Source of the DNA: Roseicyclus marinus
GTDB taxonomy: Bacteria; Pseudomonadota; Alphaproteobacteria; Rhodobacterales; Rhodobacteraceae
Reading direction: 5' to 3'
NCBI RefSeq assembly: GCF_036322625.1
Contig: NZ_AP027266.1
Coordinates: 623,001 to 687,000 of the forward strand
DNA: 64,000 bases
A program made the position numbers and the translations under genes. Numbering within the stretch: position 1 is the stretch's first letter; every line of letters starts with the position of its first letter. The notes beneath the pieces were generated by a model. It was given only the letters and a program-made list of their open reading frames with translations, was not told where the DNA came from and ran no database searches. Of this stretch, positions 34,893-44,269 are shown one piece after another.

Positions 34893-36860
34893 ATGATACG
34901 ACGTTTTTTCGCGGTGCTGGCCGTGGCGTTACTGGCGCTGGGTCATGGCCCGCGCGCCATGGCGCAAGAGGCGGGCGCGGGGCTGCAGGCCTTGTTGCAG
35001 GTCGAGGCCGATCTGGTGGCCAATGCCTCGCGGCAGACGGTGCAACAGGTGCTGGACAGGTTGATCGCAAGCGAGCTGCCGGAGGTTCCGGGCTTTCTGA
35101 CGCGCTGGGCGGCGCGCGAGGTCTACCAGAGGCAATCGGACGGGCTGTTCGTCTATGTGGCCGATCCCGATGGCGACCCGCTGGTCCTGGTCGATATCGT
35201 CACGGGGGCGGAGATCGGGACGGCGACAAGCCGCGAGGTGGCGCAGTTGCGGCCCAACAGGGGTGTGCAGACGGTCATCGACTCGGCACTCGTGGCGTTC
35301 CAGTTGGCGTCCGACGATCCGGCGGAACGGTTGGCGGCGCTGGCGGCCATCGACGACGCCCCCGAGGAGGGGCATCTGGCGCTGTTGCGCGCGCTTTTGG
35401 AGGTCGAGAGCGACCCCGAGGTTGCCCAAGTGGCCGAGGTGCTGTTGCCCAAGCTTGTCATCGCCTTTGACGATGACGATGCCGACCGGGTGGCGGCCAT
35501 CGAAAGCCTTGCGGGCAACGTGAGCCTTGCCGCGCGCGCCACGCTGAACCCGCTTTTGGCCGTGACGAGCGGGGTGGGCGTGGCGCTGCCCGAGGGGGTG
35601 AACCTGGCCCGCGTGCTGGAGCCGGGGCGCGATATCGAGGCGGCGGCGGCTTATGCGATGCTGGTGGCCGACGGCCTGGCCCCGCCGCTCGTCAGCCGCG
35701 CCGAAGAGCGCGACATCCTCGCTGCGCAGGTGGTCGAGGGGCGGGTCGGGGGCGTGCCGGTGGCGCAGCTCGATACGGAAGAGGCGCGCGACCGGGCCTA
35801 TGCGGCGCTGGTGGCCCAAGGACTGGCCCAGCCCGCGCCCACGGAGGCGGAGGTGGCGGCGGCGCTGGCGGCGCATGTGTTTTACGAGGTCTACCGGGAA
35901 CCGTCCGTGGCGGTGACGGATGCGGCGCGCGCCACGCTGGAGGGGATCGAGATGCGGGTGGGCGCCTATCGCGCGCTCGACCTGTCGCTGGACGGGTTGT
36001 CGCTTGCCTCGATCTATTTTCTTGCGGCCATCGGGCTTGCCATCACTTTCGGCGTGATGGGGGTCATCAACATGGCCCATGGCGAATTCATCATGATCGG
36101 GGCCTATACCGGCTACGTGGTGCAGACCATCGTGCCCGATTACACGCTGTCGATTGCCATCGCGATCCCGCTTGCCTTTGCGGTGACATTCGCGGGCGGG
36201 GTGGCGATGGAGCGGCTGGTGATCCGGTGGCTGTATCACCGACCGCTCGAGACGCTGCTGGCGACATTCGGGATTTCCATCGCGCTGCAACAGATCGTGC
36301 GCCAGATCTTTGGCACGCAGGCCCGCCCGCTGACGCCGCCCGATTGGCTGGCGGGGTCGGTCGCGATCAATGACGTGGTGTCGATCTCGTCGATCCGGAT
36401 CGCGATTTTCCTGCTCGGCGTGGTGTTTTTCGTGCTGCTCTGGCTGGTGCTGAACCGCACGCGGCTGGGGCTGGAGGTGCGGGCGGTCACGCAGAACCCG
36501 GCCATGGCGGCCTCGATGGGGATCAACCCGGACCGGATCAACATGCTGACATTCGGCCTTGGGTCGGGGATCGCGGGGATCGCCGGTGTGGCCATCGGGC
36601 TCTTCGCGCAGGTCGTGCCGGACCTTGGGTCCAACTACATCGTGCAGAGCTTCATGACGGTCGTGGTGGGCGGTGTCGGCAATATCTTCGGCACGCTGAT
36701 CGGGGCGGGGATGATCGGGGGTTTGCAGAAATTCATCGAATGGCTGAACCCCACGAACACGCTGGCCGCGCAGACCTACATGATCCTCTTCGTGATCCTG
36801 TTCATCCAGTTCCGTCCGCGCGGCATCATCGCGCTGCGCGGTCGTGCGGCGGGGGATTGA
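34893..36860 (+). CDS. urtB: urea ABC transporter permease UrtB
   Basis: The 655-residue protein has a signal peptide, a periplasmic region of about 340 residues with HEAT-like helical repeats (DDPAERLAALAAIDDAPEEG, then LEVESDPEVAQVAEVLLPKL), and a LivH-type permease from about residue 370 (GVMGVINMAHGEFIMIGAYT). The N-terminal extension is typical of UrtB and absent from LivH. It follows urtA by 69 bases and precedes urtC by one base. Confidence 0.93.
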   Translation: MIRRFFAVLAVALLALGHGPRAMAQEAGAGLQALLQVEADLVANASRQTVQQVLDRLIASELPEVPGFLTRWAAREVYQRQSDGLFVYVADPDGDPLVLVDIVTGAEIGTATSREVAQLRPNRGVQTVIDSALVAFQLASDDPAERLAALAAIDDAPEEGHLALLRALLEVESDPEVAQVAEVLLPKLVIAFDDDDADRVAAIESLAGNVSLAARATLNPLLAVTSGVGVALPEGVNLARVLEPGRDIEAAAAYAMLVADGLAPPLVSRAEERDILAAQVVEGRVGGVPVAQLDTEEARDRAYAALVAQGLAQPAPTEAEVAAALAAHVFYEVYREPSVAVTDAARATLEGIEMRVGAYRALDLSLDGLSLASIYFLAAIGLAITFGVMGVINMAHGEFIMIGAYTGYVVQTIVPDYTLSIAIAIPLAFAVTFAGGVAMERLVIRWLYHRPLETLLATFGISIALQQIVRQIFGTQARPLTPPDWLAGSVAINDVVSISSIRIAIFLLGVVFFVLLWLVLNRTRLGLEVRAVTQNPAMAASMGINPDRINMLTFGLGSGIAGIAGVAIGLFAQVVPDLGSNYIVQSFMTVVVGGVGNIFGTLIGAGMIGGLQKFIEWLNPTNTLAAQTYMILFVILFIQFRPRGIIALRGRAAGD

Positions 36861-36861
36861 G

Positions 36862-38031
36862 ATGGAACGCTCGATCTTTGCCCGCAACCCGTCGGTGCCG
36901 ATCTTCATCGGGGTGCTGACGCTGTTGGCGCTGGGCGTGACGGTGATGTCGGAAGCCTATGGCACCGGCGCGCTGTCGGTCAGTTTCACCAAGGTTCTGG
37001 GGATGACGCTGTGCCTGTGCCTTGCGGCTTTGGCGATGGACCTGGTCTGGGGCTATTGCGGCATCCTGAGCCTTGGGCATTTCGCCTTTTTCGGGCTGGG
37101 GGGCTATGTGATCGGCATGTGGCTGATGACGGCCCGGACCGAGGATGTGGTGCGCGCCAGCCTTGCGGGCGCGGTGATCCCGCCGACCGAGGCGGAGGTG
37201 AGCGAGGCGACGGCGGCGCAGATCTTTTCGGTGGTGGGGGCGAGCGATTGGCCCTGGATGTGGGCGGCGGCTGACAACCTGTTCCTGACGCTTTTGCTGG
37301 TCGTGCTGGTGCCGGGGGCGCTGGCGCTGGTCTTTGGCTGGCTGGCGTTTCGTAGCCGGGTGACGGGGGTCTACCTGTCGATCCTGACGCAGGCGATGAC
37401 GCTCGCCCTGTCGCTTTACCTGTTCCAGAACGACACGGGGTTGCGCGGCAACAACGGCCTGTCGGGGTTGCAGAACATCCCCGGTCTGGACGCGGTGGGG
37501 CAGGACCGGATCTCGATCTGGTTCTTCTGGGCCTCGGCCGCCGCGCTGGGGCTGGCCTATGTCGGGGCGGTCTGGCTGGTGTCGGGCAAGTTCGGCAACA
37601 TCATCCGGGGCATCCGCGACGACGAGCAGCGGGTCAGGTTCCTGGGCTACCGGGTCGAGGGCTACAAGCTCTTTGTCTTCACCCTGACGGGGGTGATCTG
37701 CGGCATCGCGGGGGCGCTTTATTATCCGCAGGCGGGGATCGTGAACCCTGACGAGATCGCGCCCATCGCCTCCATCTACCTGGCGGTCTGGGTCGCCATC
37801 GGGGGCAGGGGGCGGCTTTACGGGGCGGTGATCGGGGCTGCGGCAGTGTCGCTCTTGTCGACCTATTTCACCGGCGGGCGGGCCCCCGACATCGATCTGG
37901 GCGTCTATGTCATCGCTTGGGTCGATTGGTGGCCGGTCCTGCTCGGTCTGGGCTTCGTGCTGGTCACGCTGTTTGCGCCCAAGGGGCTGGGCGGGCTGGT
38001 CGATTACATCGTCAGGAAGGACCGCGCATGA
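36862..38031 (+). CDS. urtC: urea ABC transporter permease UrtC
   Basis: The 389-residue LivM-type permease has many hydrophobic helices. It shows MDLVWGYCGILSLGHFAFFG near residues 59-78, SRVTGVYLSILTQAMTLALS near 165-184 and NIIRGIRDDEQRVRFLGYRV near 245-264. The start is ATG 36862, two bases after the urtB stop; an earlier in-frame start would overlap urtB. The stop overlaps urtD (ATGA). Confidence 0.93.
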   Translation: MERSIFARNPSVPIFIGVLTLLALGVTVMSEAYGTGALSVSFTKVLGMTLCLCLAALAMDLVWGYCGILSLGHFAFFGLGGYVIGMWLMTARTEDVVRASLAGAVIPPTEAEVSEATAAQIFSVVGASDWPWMWAAADNLFLTLLLVVLVPGALALVFGWLAFRSRVTGVYLSILTQAMTLALSLYLFQNDTGLRGNNGLSGLQNIPGLDAVGQDRISIWFFWASAAALGLAYVGAVWLVSGKFGNIIRGIRDDEQRVRFLGYRVEGYKLFVFTLTGVICGIAGALYYPQAGIVNPDEIAPIASIYLAVWVAIGGRGRLYGAVIGAAAVSLLSTYFTGGRAPDIDLGVYVIAWVDWWPVLLGLGFVLVTLFAPKGLGGLVDYIVRKDRA

Positions 38032-38768
38032 ACTCGCTTCTGGAGGTGCAGGGGATTTCCGTCAGCTTCGACGGGTTCCGCGCGATCAACAACCTGAGCT
38101 TCGTCATCGGCTGCCCCGAGATGCGGGCGGTGATCGGGCCCAATGGTGCGGGCAAGACGACCTTCATGGATATCGTGACGGGCAAGACGCGGCCCGATAC
38201 GGGCAGCGTGCGCTGGGGGGAGACGGGCCGGTCGCTTCTGGCGATGTCGGAGGCGCAGATCGCGCAGGTGGGGGTTGGGCGCAAGTTCCAGCGGCCCACC
38301 GTGTTCGAAGACCAGAGCGTCTGGGACAATCTGCGGGTATCGCTGAAAAAACCGCGCGGGCCGATCGCGGCCTTGTTCGACCGGGTGAGCGAGGCCGATC
38401 GCGCGCGGATCGACGAGATCGCGGCCGAGATCGGCCTGTCCGAGCATCTGGAGCGGCCTGCGGGCATCCTGAGCCATGGGCAGAAGCAATGGCTCGAGAT
38501 CGGGATGCTTTTGGCGCAGGACCCCAAGCTGTTGCTGGTGGATGAGCCGGCAGCGGGCATGACGACCGAGGAGCGGGAACATACGACCGCGTTGCTCAAG
38601 CGGTTGGCGCAAAGCCATGCGGTCGTCGTGGTCGAACATGACATGGAATTCGTGCGACGGCTCGAATGCCGGGTGACGGTGCTGCACGAGGGATCGGTTC
38701 TGGCCGAAGGCTCGCTTGATCACGTGATGGCCGATGAACGGGTCATCGAAGTTTACCTGGGGCGCTGA
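38028..38768 (+). CDS. urtD: urea ABC transporter ATP-binding protein UrtD
   Basis: The 246-residue LivG-type ATPase has Walker A GPNGAGKTTFMDIVTGKT near residues 35-52, VGRKFQRPTVFEDQSVWDNL near 83-102, the signature LSHGQKQWLEIGMLLAQDPK near 147-166, and Walker B LLLVDEPAAGMT. The KFQRPTVFEDQSV segment is characteristic of UrtD. The start overlaps the urtC stop and one base separates it from urtE. Confidence 0.94.
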   Translation: MNSLLEVQGISVSFDGFRAINNLSFVIGCPEMRAVIGPNGAGKTTFMDIVTGKTRPDTGSVRWGETGRSLLAMSEAQIAQVGVGRKFQRPTVFEDQSVWDNLRVSLKKPRGPIAALFDRVSEADRARIDEIAAEIGLSEHLERPAGILSHGQKQWLEIGMLLAQDPKLLLVDEPAAGMTTEEREHTTALLKRLAQSHAVVVVEHDMEFVRRLECRVTVLHEGSVLAEGSLDHVMADERVIEVYLGR

Positions 38769-38769
38769 G

Positions 38770-39471
38770 ATGCTGGAAACGCGAGATCTGACGCTTCACT
38801 ACGGCGGCAGCCAGATCCTGAACGGCGTGTCGCTGACCGCCCCCAAGGGGCAGGTGACCTGCGTCATGGGCACGAACGGGGTGGGCAAGACATCGCTGAT
38901 GAAGGCGATTGCGGGGACGCATGCGCGGTCGGGCGGCGAGGTGATCCTGAACGGGCAGGCGCTGCCGAAACTGCCCGCGCACAGGCTGGCGCAGATGGGG
39001 GTGGGATATGTGCCGCAGGGGCGGATGATCTTTCCGTTGCTGACGGTGCGCGAGAACCTGGAAACGGGGCTTGCCTGCCTGCCGAAGGCGGAGCGGGTGG
39101 TGCCCGAGCGGATCTACGAGATGTTCCCGGTCCTGAAGGAGATGCAGAACCGGCGCGGTGGCGATCTGTCGGGGGGGCAGCAGCAGCAGCTGGCCATCGG
39201 TCGGGCGCTGGTGACGCGGCCCAGGCTCTTGCTGATGGACGAGCCGACCGAGGGCATCCAGCCCAATATCATCCAGCTGATCGGACGGGTGATCGAACAG
39301 CTGCGCGCCGAGGGCGAGATGGCCATCGTTCTGGTCGAGCAATATTTCGATTTCGCCTATGGGCTGGCGGATCGGTTCCACGTGCTGAGCCGGGGTGCGA
39401 CGGTGTTTTCGGCGGCCAAGGCCGACACGACGCGCGAGGCGGTTCAGGCGGCGTTCAGTCTGAAGGGGTGA
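38770..39471 (+). CDS. urtE: urea ABC transporter ATP-binding protein UrtE
   Basis: The 233-residue LivF-type ATPase has Walker A MGTNGVGKTSLMKAIAGT near residues 33-50, VGYVPQGRMIFPLLTVRENL near 78-97, the signature LSGGQQQQLAIGRALVTRPR near 135-154, and Walker B LLLMDEPTEGIQPNII. It completes the urtABCDE transporter. No urease genes follow in this window; a tRNA-Cys lies five bases downstream on the other strand. Confidence 0.94.
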   Translation: MLETRDLTLHYGGSQILNGVSLTAPKGQVTCVMGTNGVGKTSLMKAIAGTHARSGGEVILNGQALPKLPAHRLAQMGVGYVPQGRMIFPLLTVRENLETGLACLPKAERVVPERIYEMFPVLKEMQNRRGGDLSGGQQQQLAIGRALVTRPRLLLMDEPTEGIQPNIIQLIGRVIEQLRAEGEMAIVLVEQYFDFAYGLADRFHVLSRGATVFSAAKADTTREAVQAAFSLKG

Positions 39472-39475
39472 AGGG

Positions 39476-39549
39476 TGGAGGCGAGTACCGGAATCGAACC
39501 GGTCTACACGGATTTGCAATCCGCTGCGTAACCTCTCCGCCAACTCGCC
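39476..39549 (-). tRNA. tRNA-Cys (GCA)
   Basis: The minus strand folds as a tRNA of 74 bases with an encoded CCA. It has a GGCGAGT/ACTCGCC acceptor stem, anticodon loop TTGCAAA with GCA, and T-arm CCGGTTCGATTCCGG. The 3' end lies five bases beyond the urtE stop, so transcription from urtE would run antisense into it. Confidence 0.95.
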
Positions 39550-39704
39550 GCCGAGGGTGTGGCGTGTGACCTACCCCAAGGACGGGTCCGGTGCAAGCCG
39601 CGATAGGGGGCATCGTCGCAGCCGCCCACGCTGGCGTTGCGCGTCAGGGCGGGATGTGCCAAGAGCTTTCTTGCAGGATAACTATACGGAATGGTTCAGT
39701 TCCC

Positions 39705-40358
39705 ATGGCCGACTTTGCAGAACGCCGCCGCACGATGGTCGATACACAGGTGCGTCCGTCGGACGTGACCAGTTTCACCGTGATTGACGCCATGTTGGCG
39801 GTCCCGCGCGAGGTTTTCGTGCCGCCTGCGGCGCGCGATCTTGCCTATGTCGGCGGACCCGTTGCCCTGAGCGCTGGCCGCCAGCTGATGGAGCCGCGCA
39901 CGATCGCCAAGATGCTGAGCGCGCTTGAAATCACGCCGCGCGACCTGGTGCTCGAGATCGGGCCGGGCACAGGCTATACCACGGCGCTCCTGGCGCGGAT
40001 GGCCGATGCGGTCGTGGCGGTCGAGGAAGACGAGGCGCTGGCCCGCGATGCCGAGGCCGCGCTGCTGGCGCAAGGCGTGGACAATGCCGCCGTTCTGACC
40101 GGTCCGCTGGCCGAGGGATCGCGCCGCAACGGGCCGTATGACGCCATTGCCATTTTCGCGGGTGTAGAGCAGATTCCGCAAGTCTTGCTCGACCAGGTGA
40201 AAGAGGGTGGCCGGATCATTGCGGTATTCCTGCAAGGGCAGCTGGGAGAAGTGCGCTTGGGTGTGAAAACCCATGGACTTGTCACGTGGCGCATGGAATT
40301 CAATGCAACGGCACCCGTGCTGTCGGGCTTTGCCGAGACACCCAGCTTCGTGTTCTGA
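39705..40358 (+). CDS. protein-L-isoaspartate O-methyltransferase family protein
   Basis: The 217-residue SAM-dependent methyltransferase starts at ATG 39705 (MADFAERRRTMVDTQVRPSD). The SAM motif LVLEIGPGTGYTTALLARMA is near residues 84-103, and VPPAARDLAYVGGPVALSAG near 44-63 is the PCMT-like substrate region. It may repair isoaspartyl residues, but this Rhodobacterales subgroup next to tolC is not proven to. Six bases separate its stop from the leader of the TolC gene. The 155 bases upstream hold no other gene. Confidence 0.87.
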   Translation: MADFAERRRTMVDTQVRPSDVTSFTVIDAMLAVPREVFVPPAARDLAYVGGPVALSAGRQLMEPRTIAKMLSALEITPRDLVLEIGPGTGYTTALLARMADAVVAVEEDEALARDAEAALLAQGVDNAAVLTGPLAEGSRRNGPYDAIAIFAGVEQIPQVLLDQVKEGGRIIAVFLQGQLGEVRLGVKTHGLVTWRMEFNATAPVLSGFAETPSFVF

Positions 40359-40430
40359 GGCGTTGTGTACCTATTGACCCACAGGCGGGTCGCGTACCGG
40401 TTCTACATGGCGACAAAAAGGATTGAGGCA

Positions 40431-41816
40431 ATGATCGGCAGGTTTGCGAGGATCGGGCGTGTTGCCCTGGCTGCGACGGCACTGGCGCTGGTCCTGCCGG
40501 GCGTGTCCGCGGCCGAAAGCCTGCGGCAGGTCATGGCGGATGCCTATACCAATTCCCAGTTGCTGGAGCAGAACCGCTACCTGTTGCGCGTGCAGGACGA
40601 GAGCGTGAACCTGGCCTATGCGGCACTGTTGCCGACGGCGGATTTCGTCGCCTCCACCTCGCGCGACCTGGTGAACAACACCACCACGACGACCTTTCGG
40701 TTGCTGGGCGAGATCTCGATCTACCAGGGCGGGTCGCGGATTGCCGCGCGCCGGTCTGCCGAAGCGGCCGTGAACGCGGCGCGTCAGCAGCTTGTGTCGC
40801 TGGAGCAGCAGGTGCTGCTCGATGCCGTGACGGCCTATCTGGAAGTTTGGGAAGCCACGCAGATCGTGGATGTGCGCGAGCGCAACGTGCGGGTTCTGAG
40901 CGAGCAGTTGCGCGCGGCCCGCGACCGGTTCGAGGTGGGCGAGGATACGCGCACCGACGTGGCGCAGGCCGAATCGCAACTGGCGACCGCGCGCTCGGCG
41001 CTGGCCGCAGCGCAAGGCACGCTCGAGATCGCGCGGGAATTGTTCAACATCGCCGTTGGGCGCTATCCCAACGGTTTGCCCGATCCCGGCGGATTGCCGC
41101 GCCTGCCCGCCTCGGAAGCGGCGGCGCAGGATTTGGCGCGGCAGGTGCACCCGGCGGTGCAGGCCCGCCAGTTCGAGGTGACGGCGGCTGAATTCGGGGT
41201 CGAGGAAGCGCGCGGCGCGACGCGTCCCCAGATCTCGATCGATCTGTCGGCTGGCGAAACGGTCCGCGCCCCCACCGTGCGTCAGGAAGGCGAAAGCGCC
41301 AGCATCGGCTTGACGCTGACCCAGCCGCTTTATCGCGGGGGGCGTCTGCCGGCGCTGGAGCGTCAGGCGCTCGCGCAGGTGGAGGCCGTGCGCTATGGGT
41401 TGAACCAGCAGGTTCTCGTGAACCTTCAGACTGTCGGCAATGCCTATGCGCGCCTGCGGATCGCGACGGCGCAGATCCAGGCATCGGATCAGCGGATCCG
41501 GGCGGCCCAGCTGGCCTTTGAGGGCGTGCGCGAGGAAGCCGCCCTGGGCGCGCGGACGACCCTTGATGTGCTGGATGCGGAACAGGATCTGCTGGAGGCC
41601 CGCATCGGTCGGATCGAGGCGCAATCGGATCTGTATTCGGCGTCCTATGGCATTCTGGCGGCGGCGGGCCTGTTGACGGTCACGCATCTGGAATTGCCGG
41701 TGCCGCAATATGACGTGGATGCCTATCCGGCGGCTTTCCCCGGTGGTCGTCCCCGCATCGCCTCGCCGCAGGGCGACCGGTTGGACGCGCTCCTGCAGGC
41801 CATCGGCCGCGACTGA
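40431..41816 (+). CDS. tolC: TolC-family outer-membrane channel protein
   Basis: The 461-residue outer-membrane factor has a signal peptide (VALAATALALVLPGVSAAES) and two repeats of long alpha-hairpins: AYTNSQLLEQNRYLLRVQDE near residues 35-54 and VFEVGEDTRTDVAQAESQLA-like in the first half, EEAALGARTTLDVLDAEQDL near 366-385 in the second. It forms the exit duct for type I secretion and efflux pumps. ATG 40431 gives a clean signal peptide; ATG 40407 is an alternative adding eight residues. Confidence 0.9.
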   Translation: MIGRFARIGRVALAATALALVLPGVSAAESLRQVMADAYTNSQLLEQNRYLLRVQDESVNLAYAALLPTADFVASTSRDLVNNTTTTTFRLLGEISIYQGGSRIAARRSAEAAVNAARQQLVSLEQQVLLDAVTAYLEVWEATQIVDVRERNVRVLSEQLRAARDRFEVGEDTRTDVAQAESQLATARSALAAAQGTLEIARELFNIAVGRYPNGLPDPGGLPRLPASEAAAQDLARQVHPAVQARQFEVTAAEFGVEEARGATRPQISIDLSAGETVRAPTVRQEGESASIGLTLTQPLYRGGRLPALERQALAQVEAVRYGLNQQVLVNLQTVGNAYARLRIATAQIQASDQRIRAAQLAFEGVREEAALGARTTLDVLDAEQDLLEARIGRIEAQSDLYSASYGILAAAGLLTVTHLELPVPQYDVDAYPAAFPGGRPRIASPQGDRLDALLQAIGRD

Positions 41817-41856
41817 CCGGCGTCTTCTTGCGCTGAGCGCGGGGTCCAGCAATCCG

Positions 41857-41885
41857 TTGTGTGACCGCAGCGTTGCGGCTATGGT
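41857..41885 (+). promoter_or_regulatory. possible promoter upstream of the PopZ-like gene
   Basis: TTGTGT (41857-41862) and TATGGT (41880-41885) are 17 bases apart and face the PopZ-like gene. The match is modest. The 172-base gap after tolC contains otherwise only a 33-codon frame at 41881-41982 discussed under findings. Confidence 0.3.
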
Positions 41886-41988
41886 TCACCCAAGCCCCCC
41901 AGACGAGGGGACGTGGTGCGTGGATGTGCTGTCCGGCAGGAACGTGCTGGTGCGGCACGCCACCATGCCGGTCGAGGAGTGAGCGGTC

Positions 41989-43092
41989 ATGTCGGAACCT
42001 GCGAAATCCGCCAATGAGATCGAGGACGTGCTGTCGTCGATCCGGCGTCTTGTGTCGGAAGGTCAGGCAAGCGTCGCGCCAAGCCGGCTGGTGCTGACCC
42101 CTGCGCAGCGCGTCGTGGAGCCGGATGATCCCTGGGCCCCGGTGCCCGATGCGGCCACTGCCCCCGATGCCACCGCCCCCGTTACGGGTGCTGCAGATCC
42201 CGCATGGGGTCTTGAGGACCGTCTGTCGGATTGGGGCGAGATCGAGAGCAGCGGGCAGGAAGCCGTCGAAGAGGCCTTGGCCGAACGGTCCGTGGCGGTT
42301 CCGCCGGGGCCTGCGGACGCGATCGGGGCCGTTGCCGCCTTGTCGGGCGAGGCGGAGGATGACGGGCAGGACCAGCCTGCCTTCGAAGCGGAGACGGGCG
42401 ATACGAATTGGCCGGACGCAGGCGCCACGCGCACGCTGCGCGATCTGGCGCTTGTGCGGGGACACCCCGTGCAGGATGTCGGGGCGGAGCCCGAGGTGCC
42501 CGAGCAAGGCCGTGAGGGCATGGCCGTGGTGGGCGAGGGCGATGCCCCCCAGCACGATGATGCGGTGACGGACGCGGCGCGGGTGGCTGAAACGCCCGAA
42601 ACGATGCCAGCCGAAGACAGCGCAGACGATGGCGCCACCCCTGATGCCACCACGCCCCAAGACGAAGGGGCAGAGGCGGTGCCGGGCGAGGTGGAGGCCG
42701 CTGCCGTGGCTGAGGCGAACCCTGTTGCGGAGGCCGAAAATATGGCTGACGCCGAGGGTGTGGCCGAGACAGAGGTGGCGGCAAAGGCCCCGCCCCGGAT
42801 GTTCTCGCGCCCGATCCGGCGCGACCCGGAGCCTGTCACGGGTGCGGATGCCGATAGCGACATGGACGAGGATGACGATCTGGATGTGGAGGATCTGGGC
42901 GACGATCCGCAGCCGTTCAGCTTTCCCGAAACCGAGGATGGCATCCTCGACGAAGAGACGCTGCGCCAGATCGTGGCCGACGTGGTGCGCGCGGAATTGC
43001 AGGGCGTGCTTGGTCAGCGCATCACGCGCAACGTGCGCAAGATGGTGCGCCGCGAAGTCAGGCTGGCGCTTGCCGCGCAAGAGCTGGAGTGA
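41989..43092 (+). CDS. PopZ-like (DUF2497) protein
   Basis: The 367-residue acidic protein has a short N-terminal helix SANEIEDVLSSIRRLVSEGQ (residues about 7-26) and a C-terminal helical block LDEETLRQIVADVVRAELQG and ITRNVRKMVRREVRLALAAQ (about 322-363). About 290 disordered Ala/Glu/Asp/Pro-rich residues lie between them. This layout matches PopZ, the polar scaffold that recruits cell-cycle and chromosome-partition proteins. The disordered middle is longer than in Caulobacter PopZ. Identity is inferred from terminal motifs and layout. Confidence 0.68.
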   Translation: MSEPAKSANEIEDVLSSIRRLVSEGQASVAPSRLVLTPAQRVVEPDDPWAPVPDAATAPDATAPVTGAADPAWGLEDRLSDWGEIESSGQEAVEEALAERSVAVPPGPADAIGAVAALSGEAEDDGQDQPAFEAETGDTNWPDAGATRTLRDLALVRGHPVQDVGAEPEVPEQGREGMAVVGEGDAPQHDDAVTDAARVAETPETMPAEDSADDGATPDATTPQDEGAEAVPGEVEAAAVAEANPVAEAENMADAEGVAETEVAAKAPPRMFSRPIRRDPEPVTGADADSDMDEDDDLDVEDLGDDPQPFSFPETEDGILDEETLRQIVADVVRAELQGVLGQRITRNVRKMVRREVRLALAAQELE

Positions 43093-43155
43093 GGTGGGCG
43101 TGCTGTCCGCGCGCCTGCCCTTGATCCCTGTCGGCCCTGCCCCAAGGTAGAGCGC

Positions 43156-44013
43156 ATGTTTCCCCTGCGCGATCACAACCCGTCGAACCGCACCCCCTTT
43201 GTGACCTGGGGGCTGATCGTCGTGAACGTGCTGATCTTCCTGAGCTATTATCCGGCGATGTCGGGGTCCGAGCGGATGCTGATGGGCTTTTACGCCGAAT
43301 GGGCGCTGGTGCCGGCCGAGGTGCTGCGCGGGCAGGATGGTCATACGGTCGTGACCTCGATGTTCCTGCACGGGGGCTGGATGCATCTGATCGGGAACAT
43401 GCTGTTCCTTTATATCTTCGGCGACAATCTCGAGGATCTGCTGGGCCATGTGACCTTTCTGGCCTTTTACCTCGCGTCGGGCGTGGCTGCGGCGGCGGGG
43501 CAGATCATCGCGGGGCCGGGATCGACCGTGCCGATGGTCGGGGCCTCGGGGGCGATTGCGGGGGTGATGGGAGCCTATCTGCTGTTCTTTCCGCGCGCGC
43601 GGATCGACGTGCTGGTGATCATCGTCATCCTGATCCGGGTCTTTACCATACCTGCCTGGCTGATGCTGGGGCTATGGTTCGGCCTGCAGCTTGTGAACGG
43701 GTTGTCGATGGATGTGGCGGGAGGCGGTGTCGCCTATTGGGCGCATGCGGGCGGGTTCGTGGCCGGTGTGCTTCTGGTGCTGCCGGCCTGGCTGCGGCGC
43801 GGGGGGCCGCGCTACTGGGCCGAATGGCACGGCAAGCCACCGCATGACGAAGTGGAATATGTGATGGAGCGCAGCCGCCGCAGCCCGATCCCGAGGGTGC
43901 GCCGTGTCCAGACGGACCGCAGCGCAACGAGGCCCCTGGCCGATCTTGGGCGCATTCCACGCAGCGGGAGCCGTCGGGGGCCGCGCACGCCGTGGTCGGG
44001 CGGCCAGGACTGA
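43156..44013 (+). CDS. rhomboid-family intramembrane serine protease
   Basis: The 285-residue membrane protein has six or so helices with the rhomboid signature: MFLHGGWMHLIGNMLFLYIF near residues 70-89, the catalytic Ser in VGASGAIAGVMGAYLLFF near 130-147, and the catalytic His in YWAHAGGFVAGVLLVL near 194-209. A Pro/Arg-rich cytoplasmic tail follows. It cleaves membrane proteins within the bilayer; its substrate is unknown. It starts 63 bases after the PopZ-like gene. Confidence 0.93.
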   Translation: MFPLRDHNPSNRTPFVTWGLIVVNVLIFLSYYPAMSGSERMLMGFYAEWALVPAEVLRGQDGHTVVTSMFLHGGWMHLIGNMLFLYIFGDNLEDLLGHVTFLAFYLASGVAAAAGQIIAGPGSTVPMVGASGAIAGVMGAYLLFFPRARIDVLVIIVILIRVFTIPAWLMLGLWFGLQLVNGLSMDVAGGGVAYWAHAGGFVAGVLLVLPAWLRRGGPRYWAEWHGKPPHDEVEYVMERSRRSPIPRVRRVQTDRSATRPLADLGRIPRSGSRRGPRTPWSGGQD

Positions 44014-44079
44014 GAACGCCAAAATCGGCCTGCGCAAGCGGCTTTGTGCGGTCGCTTGCGGCAAAATATTGACAAAATC

Positions 44080-44107
44080 TTGATGAAATTGCGACAGCGC
44101 CTATATC
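44080..44107 (+). promoter_or_regulatory. predicted promoter of the DUF6280-like gene
   Basis: TTGATG (44080-44085) and TATATC (44102-44107) are separated by 16 bases. A TTGACA lies 11 bases upstream (44069-44074). The region is AT-rich compared with its surroundings. The transcript would have a leader of about 155 bases. Confidence 0.5.
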
Positions 44108-44184
44108 TGGCGTCTTGGAGCCGGACAAACTACTGAAACCTGTGCGTATTGTTCAACAGCCATGCAGTGAGCGCATATCAAGCT

Positions 44185-44202
44185 TGTGATATTCGCATCA
44201 CA
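44185..44202. promoter_or_regulatory. inverted repeat TGTGAT-N6-ATCACA in the leader
   Basis: A perfect 6-bp inverted repeat surrounds ATTCGC, 67 bases upstream of the DUF6280-like start and downstream of the predicted promoter. It resembles CRP/FNR-type sites but has a spacing two bases longer than the usual TGTGA-N6-TCACA. Confidence 0.4.
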
Positions 44203-44269
44203 GAATCGCACAAGGATCGGGCAGAAGGGTCCCCACGCCGGAAACGCAAGAGCAAAAAAGGACGACGAA

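Noticed and set aside
39476-39549. tRNA-Cys as an integration site of a genomic island
   Set aside because: No integrase, no direct repeat of the tRNA 3' end and no shift in composition was seen on either side.
44185-44202. Canonical CRP/FNR binding site
   Set aside because: The half-sites TGTGA and TCACA are eight bases apart instead of six, and the site is downstream of the best promoter. Kept only as an inverted repeat.
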